This document shows, one piece after another, positions 56,114 to 64,000 of a stretch of 64,000 bases of DNA; the stretch's first letter is position 1; the number at the start of each line of letters is the position of its first letter. The position numbers and the translations under genes were made by a program. The stretch covers positions 172,520 to 236,519 of the forward strand of contig JAZDHY010000018.1 of assembly GCA_043805435.1 (NCBI GenBank), read 5' to 3'. The notes beneath the pieces are model-generated. The model saw only the letters and a list, made by a program, of their open reading frames with translations, did no database searches and was not told the origin of the DNA. This DNA is from JAEXOD01 sp043805435. GTDB lineage: Bacteria > Bacteroidota > Ignavibacteria > Ignavibacteriales > Melioribacteraceae.

Positions 56114-57514
56114 TTAATAGTGACCTTTTCCGAAAAGCACAACAAAAACTGTTCTAAAAATTATTTTAAAATCCATTCGTAACGACATATTTTCTATATA
56201 AAAGAGATCATATTTTAATTTCATCTTTACATCTTCAACAGTTTCATCATATTTATGTTTCACTTGTGCCCAACCTGTTAAACCGGGTCGTACTGCAAGC
56301 CTTCTTTTATACAGGGGTATTTCTTTTGCTAATTTTTCAACAAAAAAGGGTCTTTCGGGACGAGGACCCACCAAGCTCATTTCACCGCGCAAAATATTAA
56401 ACACTTGCGGAATTTCATCAATTCTAACCTTTCTAATAAATTTTCCAACTTTAGTAATTCTCGCGTCACCTTTTGTGGACCACATTGGGCCGGTTCCTTT
56501 TTCTGCATCTTGTACCATGGAACGAAACTTATAAACTTTAAATGGCTTCCCATTTAAACCACTTCGTTCCTGTTTATAAAAAACAGGGCCTTTACTTTCT
56601 AGTATAATTGCAGCTGAAATAATTACCGTAATAGGTAAGGTAATTATAAAAAACAATATTGCAAAAGAAAAATCAATAATTCTTTTCACCTTCATCTCCC
56701 AGTCCGGCATTAACTGCGGCATAATATTAATTAATGGAAACCCGTAAATTTGTGAAGTACGAGCCTGACCGCTGATAATTTCATATAAATCGGGTACAAT
56801 TTTAATAAAAACGCTTGTATCTTGACATTTGTTAATAATATCAATAACAACTTCTTCCTTATGTTTATCCAAAGAAATAATTACCTCTTTTACTTTAAAA
56901 GAAGTAATATAGTCCTGCAGGTTTTCAATTGTACCAACAACTTTAATATCTTTATATTCTTTATTAACATTTTCTTGATTAAGAGCTACGTATGCTACAA
57001 CATCCAAACCAAGACCTTTATGTTCAAAAATTGTATCGTGTATTTCATTCGATTTTTTATTAAAACCAATAAGTAATGCGTTTCTTCTTCCCAATCCACG
57101 TACAAGTAACTTGCGTTGAAAACTACGAACAAATAGTCTGCCCACACCCGTAAAGGTTAAAAACATCCCCCAATAAAGAAAAATTAAAAATCTATTAGAT
57201 GAAGAAATATTATGAGTAAAATCGTCATATAAAATCAAAAAAAACAGAATGAATATTCCAATTAAAGTTGACTTAAATAATTTTGAAAGCTCATCAATAC
57301 GAGAAGTTGCAAACCATGTACCATACATACCAATAAAAAAGAATAAAATAAACCAATAAACATATATCACCAAAGAAAGGATAAGATACTCGGGCTGGGC
57401 AATTAATAGCCAAAAACTAAATTCCGACCGGTATGCTAAAAATGTTAATAAAGTTATGTTAATTGTAACAAAATCTACAACAAATAATAATATTTTTTCT
57501 AATTTTTGATTCAA
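56114..57514 (-). CDS. Polyprenyl glycosylphosphotransferase initiating polysaccharide synthesis
   Basis: The 466-residue protein has four to five N-terminal membrane helices, a Rossmann-type domain (about 145-250) and a catalytic bacterial sugar transferase domain. The last includes GPVFYKQERSGLNGKPFKVYKFRSM-type sequence, the Asp-Glu dyad in VRIDEIPQVFN and GEMSLVGPRPERP. It transfers a sugar-1-phosphate from a nucleotide sugar to undecaprenyl phosphate. All key motifs are intact, unlike the fused relative downstream. It overlaps the LhgO-like gene by 4 bp. Confidence 0.92.
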   Translation of the reverse strand: MNQKLEKILLFVVDFVTINITLLTFLAYRSEFSFWLLIAQPEYLILSLVIYVYWFILFFFIGMYGTWFATSRIDELSKLFKSTLIGIFILFFLILYDDFTHNISSSNRFLIFLYWGMFLTFTGVGRLFVRSFQRKLLVRGLGRRNALLIGFNKKSNEIHDTIFEHKGLGLDVVAYVALNQENVNKEYKDIKVVGTIENLQDYITSFKVKEVIISLDKHKEEVVIDIINKCQDTSVFIKIVPDLYEIISGQARTSQIYGFPLINIMPQLMPDWEMKVKRIIDFSFAILFFIITLPITVIISAAIILESKGPVFYKQERSGLNGKPFKVYKFRSMVQDAEKGTGPMWSTKGDARITKVGKFIRKVRIDEIPQVFNILRGEMSLVGPRPERPFFVEKLAKEIPLYKRRLAVRPGLTGWAQVKHKYDETVEDVKMKLKYDLFYIENMSLRMDFKIIFRTVFVVLFGKGHY

Positions 57515-58725
57515 TTTTTACCTAAATTCTTAAATACAATTTTTTCTATTTTTTCAACAATATATTGGCCAATAGCCAGCGAACCGGTTGCAGCAGGTGA
57601 AGGAGCATTACAAACGTGAATAATATTCTTATTTTCAATAAAATAAAAATCATCCAATAAATTTCCATCTTCATCACAAGCTTGAGCTCTAATACCCGAA
57701 CTACCTTTTGTTAAACAATCACTATTTATTTCCGGAACTAGTTTTTGTAACGATTTAACAAAAACATTTTTATTAAAAGAACGATAAAACTCTAAAAAAC
57801 CAGTTAGCCAATATTTATAAATAATTTTTCTAAAACCTTTCCATACAAAGATATTAAAAGTATCATTAAAACTAAAGTCCGTTTTTTTGTATCCTTCCTT
57901 TTTAAATGCTAAAACCGCATTTGGCCCTGCTTCTACTTGTCCGGAAATCATACGAGTAAAATGTACTCCTAAGAACGGGAATAATGGATCAGGAACAGGA
58001 TATATCAAATTTCTTATTAAATTTCTTTTATTTTCCAATAACGAATAATATTCACCTCTAAAAGGAATTATTCTGAAATTAACTTTTTTATTAGTTTTTT
58101 TAGCAATTATGTCAGAATATAATCCACAGCATGTAATAAGATAATTTGTGTTATAAGTAGTTTTTTTTGAAATCACTGCCACTGAATTATCAATAGTTTT
58201 TATATCCAAAACTTCGCAGTTAAATACAAATTTACCGCCGGCATTTTCAATTATTCCTTTATATTTTTTAGATACTTCCGTATAATCAATTATTCCTGTT
58301 TGTGGAACAAAAACACCTTTTTCTCCTGTAACATTTGGTTCAATTTCTTTTAATTGTTCTTTATTAACAAGTTTAATTCCATCAAGCCCGTTTTCAATTC
58401 CTCTTTTGTATAACATTTGCAAAATTTCTGTTTCTTTTTTGTTGCCTGCCACTATTAATTTGCCGCAAATATCGTAATTTATTTTATACTTATCACAAAA
58501 TTCAAGAAGCATTTTGTAACCTTTTATGCAATTTAAAGCTTTTAGACTGCCCGGTTTATAATAAATACCGGAATGTATTACTCCGCTATTGTTACCGGTT
58601 TGATGCTTTGCAATAGTAAATTCTTTTTCTATTATTAAAAGCCTGCTATTTGGAAATTTTTCTAATAGTTTTACTCCTGTTGCAAGTCCAACTATTCCGG
58701 CTCCAATAATAATAAAATCGTACAT
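57511..58725 (-). CDS. lhgO: FAD-dependent L-2-hydroxyglutarate oxidase-like protein
   Basis: The 404-residue flavoprotein begins with the dinucleotide motif YDFIIIGAGIVGLATGVKL and has KHQTGNNSGVIHSGIYYKPG, a strong LhgO signature. The C-terminal part includes GSSGIRAQACDEDGNLLDDF. LhgO oxidises L-2-hydroxyglutarate to 2-oxoglutarate and passes electrons to the membrane. Its place inside a polysaccharide gene cluster is unexpected, and a related 2-hydroxy acid or sugar substrate is possible. Confidence 0.82.
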   Translation of the reverse strand: MYDFIIIGAGIVGLATGVKLLEKFPNSRLLIIEKEFTIAKHQTGNNSGVIHSGIYYKPGSLKALNCIKGYKMLLEFCDKYKINYDICGKLIVAGNKKETEILQMLYKRGIENGLDGIKLVNKEQLKEIEPNVTGEKGVFVPQTGIIDYTEVSKKYKGIIENAGGKFVFNCEVLDIKTIDNSVAVISKKTTYNTNYLITCCGLYSDIIAKKTNKKVNFRIIPFRGEYYSLLENKRNLIRNLIYPVPDPLFPFLGVHFTRMISGQVEAGPNAVLAFKKEGYKKTDFSFNDTFNIFVWKGFRKIIYKYWLTGFLEFYRSFNKNVFVKSLQKLVPEINSDCLTKGSSGIRAQACDEDGNLLDDFYFIENKNIIHVCNAPSPAATGSLAIGQYIVEKIEKIVFKNLGKN

Positions 58726-58736
58726 AAAAATACCAC

Positions 58737-59900
58737 TTATCTTTTAGTTGATTCCCAAATTACTGTATGTCGCTTTTTAATAAACTTTATAAAACCAAAT
58801 ACAATTGCCAAATTTGCAACAACAAAAAAATAGGGCAAAGAAAAAATAAAAAAACGTATTTTTAATTTTGCAAGCAAATAACCAACAACTGCTAACAAAT
58901 AGAATAGACTTTGAATTAATAAAAACAGATTAACTAAACCACTATAGTTTACAAGAATCAGACTAAATACAAATAATAAAATTAAGTTAAACGGTAAAAA
59001 CCATCTTGATATTTTATGAGAGAAAAATGCATAAAAAATAAAAAATCCTCGCTTAATTAATCCGGGAAGGCATAATACCATAGTCTGAAAATTAGTAGCA
59101 GAAAATCTTATTTTCCTTTTGAATTCGGTTTTTACATCTTCTCCTACAGATTCAACGGCTATTGAATCTTTTGCATAAATAAATTTATATCCTTTAGTTA
59201 TTACAGATAAAGAAATGAATAAATCATCGGTTACAGCTTTTTGAATAGGTATTTCATTAAACAAACTTTTTCTAATAGCAAAAATCCCGCCATTAGCGGC
59301 AAATAACAAACCAAGTTTACTTTCAGATTCTTTGATAAAGGTTTCATAAACCCAATATTTTTTTTCTTCTACACTTTCATTTTTATCAATTTCATCATCG
59401 GTCAAAACCAGTTTACCGCATACTCCGCCAATTTTTTCATCATAAAAATTTAAAACAAGATTTTTAAGTGCTTCTTTGTTAAATACTGTATTGGCATCAG
59501 TAAAAACAACAATTTCGTTTTTTGCTAATTTAATTAAATTGTTTAAAATTGTAGCTTTCCCACCTCGTTCTTTATATAAATGAACGGTTAGCCATGGGTA
59601 TTCATCCAATTTTTCAGTTAATATTTTATTAGTGTTATCACTTGAACAATCCGAACCAATTATCACTTCAATTAAAGAGAGGTCATAATCCAAATTGGCA
59701 ATATTTTTTAACCTATCGGCAATAACTTTCTCTTCGTTATAAGCAGCAATAAGTATAGAAACTTTAGGTAAAAAGTTAACCGAATTGTGTTTATCTTTTA
59801 TAAACAAACTTATTAATCCTATAACACATGGATAAAACACAAAACTGTTAATTGGTAAAAATAAAAAGATATAAAAAAAGTATAAAAGTATGTCACTCAT
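58737..59900 (-). CDS. Membrane glycosyltransferase, GT2
   Basis: The 387-residue protein has an N-terminal hydrophobic segment (about 5-30), a GT2 domain and three or four C-terminal membrane helices (about 275-370). Motifs are VSILIAAYNEEKVI, VFTDANTVF as the metal site, and TDDLFISLSVITKGY, which fits the ED/TDD step of processive and non-processive GT2 enzymes. A QxxRW motif of cellulose/hyaluronan synthases is not seen. It probably extends a polysaccharide repeat; the sugar is unknown. Confidence 0.83.
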   Translation of the reverse strand: MSDILLYFFYIFLFLPINSFVFYPCVIGLISLFIKDKHNSVNFLPKVSILIAAYNEEKVIADRLKNIANLDYDLSLIEVIIGSDCSSDNTNKILTEKLDEYPWLTVHLYKERGGKATILNNLIKLAKNEIVVFTDANTVFNKEALKNLVLNFYDEKIGGVCGKLVLTDDEIDKNESVEEKKYWVYETFIKESESKLGLLFAANGGIFAIRKSLFNEIPIQKAVTDDLFISLSVITKGYKFIYAKDSIAVESVGEDVKTEFKRKIRFSATNFQTMVLCLPGLIKRGFFIFYAFFSHKISRWFLPFNLILLFVFSLILVNYSGLVNLFLLIQSLFYLLAVVGYLLAKLKIRFFIFSLPYFFVVANLAIVFGFIKFIKKRHTVIWESTKR

Positions 59901-59952
59901 TTTTGTTTAATTTTTAGTAGTCAAAATAATAAAAGTAAAATTATTAAATAAA

Positions 59953-61086
59953 TTAATTTTTCAAATTTTCAAAGGTTTCAATTTCCGCAGATATATTTTC
60001 TGCTATTGATTGCCATGAATATTTTTCGGCAATATTTCTTCTTGCAAAATTTTCTTGCTCATTATTAGCTAATATTGCCTTTGGAATAAGATTAATAAAA
60101 TCTTCTTCTGTTTGGCCAATAAATAAAAAATCCTTAAATTTATTAACTGCCGGAATATTAGTTGATACAACAGGAAGTCCTAAGGCAAAATACTCAAGAA
60201 GTTTTAAGGGATTACATGATTTGGTTAACCCGCTTATTGGAAAAGGAATTAATCCCACTGTAAATTTTTCTGCAAAAGTCGGTAGTTCTTTATACGGTAC
60301 TTCGCCAATATATTTTAGATTATGGAATCCTTCAAAAACATTATTATCAAAAGTGGTTCTGCCAATCAATAAAAAATCATATTCCGGATATCTTTTTACT
60401 ACTTTTAATAATAATTGCAAATTTATCCATTCAGGGCTTAATAATCCAAAAAAACCAATAGTCGGTTTAACATTTTTTGTTTTAATCAGTTTGAAATGAG
60501 AAGTATCTACACCTTGCGGTAAATAAAAAACATTTCCATTTGCCGGAATTCTTGTTTCCATTAAATGCTGTGCAACAGCAAAACACGTACTTATTTTTTT
60601 TAGCATCTCTTTTTCAAGCTTGTCAATTATTTTATAGGCACCTTCAAACTGAGTATAATCGTCTTGACAAAAATAATGAGAAGACTTTTCACCCAAATTA
60701 TTCAAAACATCTCCAATTATTGGTTGTGTTGTTATAATAATAGGATCTTTATAATTTAAGTTAAAAAGAGTTTGTTTTATTTTTTTTATTAGCGTCCTTT
60801 TATTCAAGTTTCTAAAAAACGAGAAGTTATGAAACGGAAAAATAAAAGGATGCAGCACAGTTATATTCGGTTCACGAGTATTTTTTTCTTCTTTTTTTAT
60901 AAATTTATTTATTTTTTCTATAATGCGAAAAATGTCTGCAATTTTTAATTTAGGTTTACGTAAACCCAACGAACCTATCCAAATAAATTTATTGTTTGGT
61001 AAAAACCTTTTCATTATATGCTGTAACGTTGTTGGATATCTCCCCCAATCATCACCAAACACAATAAACACTCTATTTTTTATCAT
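59953..61086 (-). CDS. GT-B glycosyltransferase (GT4-like)
   Basis: The 377-residue protein is a GT-B type enzyme. Its C-terminal half shows PTIGFFGLLSPEWIN, YDFLLIGRTTFDN and the donor-site segment SCNPLKLLEYFALGLPVVST, which fits GT4. The N-terminal half starts RVFIVFGDDWGRYPTT. It lies 6 bp after wecB, so the gene should act on a product of that pathway. The acceptor and donor are not known. Confidence 0.8.
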   Translation of the reverse strand: MIKNRVFIVFGDDWGRYPTTLQHIMKRFLPNNKFIWIGSLGLRKPKLKIADIFRIIEKINKFIKKEEKNTREPNITVLHPFIFPFHNFSFFRNLNKRTLIKKIKQTLFNLNYKDPIIITTQPIIGDVLNNLGEKSSHYFCQDDYTQFEGAYKIIDKLEKEMLKKISTCFAVAQHLMETRIPANGNVFYLPQGVDTSHFKLIKTKNVKPTIGFFGLLSPEWINLQLLLKVVKRYPEYDFLLIGRTTFDNNVFEGFHNLKYIGEVPYKELPTFAEKFTVGLIPFPISGLTKSCNPLKLLEYFALGLPVVSTNIPAVNKFKDFLFIGQTEEDFINLIPKAILANNEQENFARRNIAEKYSWQSIAENISAEIETFENLKN

Positions 61087-61092
61087 AATAAA

Positions 61093-62226
61093 TTATATTA
61101 GTTTTAAAATAATATTTGTAATTAACTTGGCTGAATTGCCTGAACCAAAAGGATTAGGACAACAAAAATAATCAAAATTATTAAGTAATTTTTCTTCAAT
61201 TTCATAAAACTTAGATTTTATCAAATTTTCATCGCTTTCAACTAAAAAGGCATAACCGGCATTAACTGCTTCCATACGTTCCGTAACGTTTCGTAAAACC
61301 ATTATAGGTTTCTTAAAGATATAACATTCTTCTTGTATACCACCGGAATCGGTTAAAATAAAAAAACATTTACTCATTAAATATATAAACCTTAAGTAGT
61401 CTTGCGGAGTTATTAACTTTATGTTTTCAATTCCGCTTAATATTTCATTTACCGGATTTTTTACATTTGGATTAAGATGCACCGGATAAATAAAATTGTA
61501 TTCAGGTCTGGATTTGGCAATTTCTTTAATTGTACTTAACACTTTATTAAATTCCGTACCAAATTTTTCTCTTCTATGTAATGTAATTAATATATACGGT
61601 TTATCTAAAATGTCTTTTCCAATTGATTGTTCCAGTTCATTTTGTACTTTTTTACCCAACCGATTATTTTCCAACATTAATTTAACTTGTAATAATGCAT
61701 CAATTACAGTATTACCAGTAACAAATATATTATCTTTTGATAATCCTTCATTTATTAAATTATTTTTTGCTTCTTCAGTTGGGGCAAAATTAAAATTACT
61801 TATCACCGAAATAAAACGCCTGTTGGCTTCTTCGGGATAAGGACTATAAATATCATAACTTCTTAGTCCTGCTTCTACATGAGCTATTTTAATACGTAAA
61901 TAATATGCAGCCAATGAAGAAACAAAAGCCGTACTTGTATCACCTTGAACAATTAATAAATCGGGTTTAAAAGTGGAAAACACATCTCGTAGTTTACTTA
62001 AAGAATTAATGGTTATGTCAAATAAATCCTGATTTGGCTTCATTAAATTAAAATCGTAATCAATATCAATATTAAAGATATCTAATACTTGTTGCAGCAT
62101 TTCTTTATGTTGGCCTGTTGAGCAGACTACAACTTCAAAATATTTTTCATTTTTTAAAGCATGAATAACCGGAGCAAGTTTTATAGCTTCAGGTCTGGTG
62201 CCGAAAATCACCATTATTTTTTTCAT
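61093..62226 (-). CDS. wecB: UDP-N-acetylglucosamine 2-epimerase (non-hydrolysing)
   Basis: WecB interconverts UDP-GlcNAc and UDP-ManNAc, a precursor of surface polysaccharides. The 377 residues show FGTRPEAIKLAPVI, VEAGLRSYDIYSPYPEE, LITLHRREKFG and DSGGIQEECYIFKKP, all active-site motifs of the non-hydrolysing enzyme. It is the first gene of the minus-strand run that includes the polysaccharide glycosyltransferases. Confidence 0.95.
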   Translation of the reverse strand: MKKIMVIFGTRPEAIKLAPVIHALKNEKYFEVVVCSTGQHKEMLQQVLDIFNIDIDYDFNLMKPNQDLFDITINSLSKLRDVFSTFKPDLLIVQGDTSTAFVSSLAAYYLRIKIAHVEAGLRSYDIYSPYPEEANRRFISVISNFNFAPTEEAKNNLINEGLSKDNIFVTGNTVIDALLQVKLMLENNRLGKKVQNELEQSIGKDILDKPYILITLHRREKFGTEFNKVLSTIKEIAKSRPEYNFIYPVHLNPNVKNPVNEILSGIENIKLITPQDYLRFIYLMSKCFFILTDSGGIQEECYIFKKPIMVLRNVTERMEAVNAGYAFLVESDENLIKSKFYEIEEKLLNNFDYFCCPNPFGSGNSAKLITNIILKLI

Positions 62227-62304
62227 ATCAGAATTGTACTAATAATTATAAAAACCCAATTAATAAAGAATATAACTTATAAATATACGGAAAAGTAAGA
62301 TATT

Positions 62305-63876
62305 TTACACCCAAACCATCAAAATATCATCTTCTGTTTCAACTGTAAATGCTTTTTCTTTATTTTTGTGCATTATAAGCATATAACCTTTATTTACACC
62401 TTCATTAATCATGTATTTTTTTAAGCGTATTTTACCTTCGTTGTGATATTTTTGACCATACCATAATTTTAATTCAATAATAAATTTTTCATCTCTAAAA
62501 ATTACTATAATATCCAATCTTCTTTCAGCACCTATTTCGACTTCTTTGTACGAAAAACCAACACCGTTTATTATTGGTTTTAAAAATACTAAAAATAACA
62601 ACCGTAAATCTTTTTCTAAAAATTCATCACTTTTTAATATTTCACTTTGCGAATATTTTTCTTTTATCACTTCTTGAAATTTAAGTAATACTTTATCCAT
62701 CAACAATCTTCCGTTTTCATCAAGATATATACTTTGAATACTATTTCCAAAGATACTTGAATCGGCATAAAAATCTTTTTTTGCTGTTAGATAATTTGTA
62801 ATATACTCTTCATATATTTTATTTTGAATTACAACTTTGCTATTTCTTTCACTAATTATTCCAAAAGTAATACCTAAATTAATTAATGGTGCTAATGCTA
62901 CAAAATTATATTCTCTTCTACCAATAACTAGGTTTGTTATAAAACCTAACAACTCGTTATTATTTTCCAAATTTTTTATTAAATCTTCAAAATTTGTATT
63001 TTGTTCATTTAATATATTTTTTACCGCATCATCAACATCTTCAACTACCCAATTTTTATTATCCCTTTGAGGCAATATTTTTTCATCTATTTCTTTACAA
63101 ACTCTGCTTACTAAAAATGGATGTCCGCTTGTAAAATAATATATCCTTTCGCTAATCCCCTTTTCATCCATTTTTATTTTTGTTTCTTCTTGGTAATCAT
63201 CAAGCATTGTTACAATTTCTTCAGGTTTAAATGTAAAATCAACATCAACATTGGTTGCAATATTCCAAGGACTGTTGTATTTATGTTCTTCATCCGGTCT
63301 TATTTTTATTCTTAGTGTTTTTACATCGTGTACACCTGCCAATATTACACTAAAAAATGTAAAATCTTTACCTTGATTTCTTTTTAAGTATTTATCTCTT
63401 AATACACCTAAAAAACTTACGAATAATTGATTATTACTGCTTTTATCTACTTCATCAATAATTAATATTACCTTTTTATTTTGATTTTTTATTATTCTTG
63501 TTATCGAACTCGATAAATCGGATAAATTATTACAATTTTCAACTTCATTTAATATTTTTTTTGCTATTTCAGTCCCTTCGTAAAGTTGTATTTGTGCCAG
63601 CTCATTTAAAAATCCTTTAGAAAACAAAGCTTCATCTAAAAATATTTCATCTCCCATCCCTTCAAAACTTATACTAAAAACAGTGTATATTTCATCTTTG
63701 TTTAATAGTTGTTCAAATAAAAACAATGTAGTTGTTTTTCCATATTGACGTGGTTTAATAATATAAAAATAGTCTCCATATTCAATATATTTTAACATTT
63801 TATTAAGTTTTTTATCAGTATTAATCATATAATGCATGGCGGGAACACAGACTCCGGTGACATTAAATCGTTTCAT
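62305..63876 (-). CDS. AAA-ATPase-like protein with C-terminal PD-(D/E)XK nuclease-like domain
   Basis: The 523-residue protein fits the AAA-ATPase_like/PDDEXK_9 architecture. A modified P-loop, KPRQYGKTTTLF, lies near residue 41-52 and Walker B KKVILIIDEVDKS near 134. The C-terminal ~90 residues carry a nuclease-like core with RRLDIIVIF and then FIIELKLW, which supply Asp and Glu-x-Lys. Function of this large and often multicopy family is unknown. A second, nearly identical copy begins 60 bp upstream at the window edge. It is separated by about 80 bp from wecB and may be an accessory insertion. Confidence 0.82.
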   Translation of the reverse strand: MKRFNVTGVCVPAMHYMINTDKKLNKMLKYIEYGDYFYIIKPRQYGKTTTLFLFEQLLNKDEIYTVFSISFEGMGDEIFLDEALFSKGFLNELAQIQLYEGTEIAKKILNEVENCNNLSDLSSSITRIIKNQNKKVILIIDEVDKSSNNQLFVSFLGVLRDKYLKRNQGKDFTFFSVILAGVHDVKTLRIKIRPDEEHKYNSPWNIATNVDVDFTFKPEEIVTMLDDYQEETKIKMDEKGISERIYYFTSGHPFLVSRVCKEIDEKILPQRDNKNWVVEDVDDAVKNILNEQNTNFEDLIKNLENNNELLGFITNLVIGRREYNFVALAPLINLGITFGIISERNSKVVIQNKIYEEYITNYLTAKKDFYADSSIFGNSIQSIYLDENGRLLMDKVLLKFQEVIKEKYSQSEILKSDEFLEKDLRLLFLVFLKPIINGVGFSYKEVEIGAERRLDIIVIFRDEKFIIELKLWYGQKYHNEGKIRLKKYMINEGVNKGYMLIMHKNKEKAFTVETEDDILMVWV

Positions 63877-63936
63877 ATAATACTCGTTTTTATAATAATA
63901 ATTAATATAAATATCTGCAATGTACTAAAATTTATT

Positions 63937-64000
63937 TTACACCCAAACCATTAAAATATCATCTTCTGTTTCAACTGTAAATGCTTTTTCTTTATTTTTG
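63937..64000 (-). CDS. Second AAA-ATPase/PD-(D/E)XK gene, 3' end only (runs off right edge)
   Basis: The last 20 codons encode the same residues as the end of the previous gene (finishing DDILMVWV), and the 64 bases differ at one position from 62305-62368. The gene therefore continues beyond the window as a tandem paralogue in the same direction. The high identity points to recent duplication or gene conversion. Confidence 0.85.
   Translation of the reverse strand, partial: KNKEKAFTVETEDDILMVWV

Noticed and set aside
1..64000. tRNA, rRNA, tmRNA, integrase or attachment sites
   Set aside because: No tRNA-like cloverleaf, rRNA sequence, recombinase or transposase gene was seen in the intergenic gaps or reading frames.

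Overview
The window is a visibly AT-rich bacterial chromosome segment that looks like the Ignavibacteria/Melioribacter side of the Bacteroidota-Chlorobi (FCB) group. I base this on several type IX secretion (T9SS) C-terminal sorting domains of the NYPNPFNP type, PorV/PorQ-family and DUF5723-like outer-membrane barrels, two GWxTD-domain proteins, a carboxypeptidase-regulatory-domain TonB receptor, a propeller sensor of the hybrid-two-component type, and an F-ATPase operon without beta and epsilon genes. This is inference from protein families; no rRNA or tRNA gene is present to confirm it.

Layout. 1-2.1 kb (+): the end of one LptF/LptG permease and a complete second one. 2.1-2.9 kb: noncoding, with a 117-119 bp tandem repeat and two palindromes. 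2.9-12.5 kb (-): a barrel protein and a lipoprotein, a T9SS cargo protein, a 1013-residue propeller sensor ending in a class III adenylate cyclase, a DUF3467 protein and two TPR proteins. 12.6-16.9 kb (+): adenosine deaminase, a small unknown protein, urocanate hydratase and a SerA-type dehydrogenase, closed by a bidirectional terminator. 17-21.4 kb (-): an MqnA-like protein, then the classic ffh-rpsP-khpA-rimM-trmD-rplS operon. 21.5-28 kb (-): M23 peptidase, bactofilin, atpZ, an AtpI-like protein and atpB-E-F-H-A-G. 28-33 kb (-): a lipid A-type acyltransferase and a heptosyltransferase-like GT9, preceded by two GWxTD paralogues. 32.9-42.4 kb (-): a secretion/uptake block of TonB receptor, large T9SS cargo, PorV-like barrel and an Asp-box T9SS protein. 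42.4-44.2 kb: a 1.8 kb AT-rich noncoding stretch with an imperfect duplication of about 350 bp and a hairpin repeated three times. 44.2-62.2 kb (-): a long co-directional run from wecB through surface-polysaccharide glycosyltransferases to accA, a thioesterase, a flippase, dut, dnaE, a FabL-like reductase, an acyl-CoA dehydrogenase and thioredoxin. 62.3-64 kb (-): an AAA-ATPase/PD-(D/E)XK gene and the 3' end of a nearly identical second copy.

Themes. Most of the window is core metabolism plus cell-envelope construction: LPS transport, lipid A acylation, polysaccharide assembly, outer-membrane barrels and T9SS export. The most unusual items are the 14-repeat propeller wired to an adenylate cyclase, with a CRP-like palindrome just beyond its 3' end; a GT2 glycosyltransferase fused to a phosphoglycosyltransferase module that has lost its catalytic core; the repeat clusters in the two large noncoding regions; and the tandem AAA/nuclease genes at the right edge. 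I did not find a clear new multi-gene defence or mobile system.
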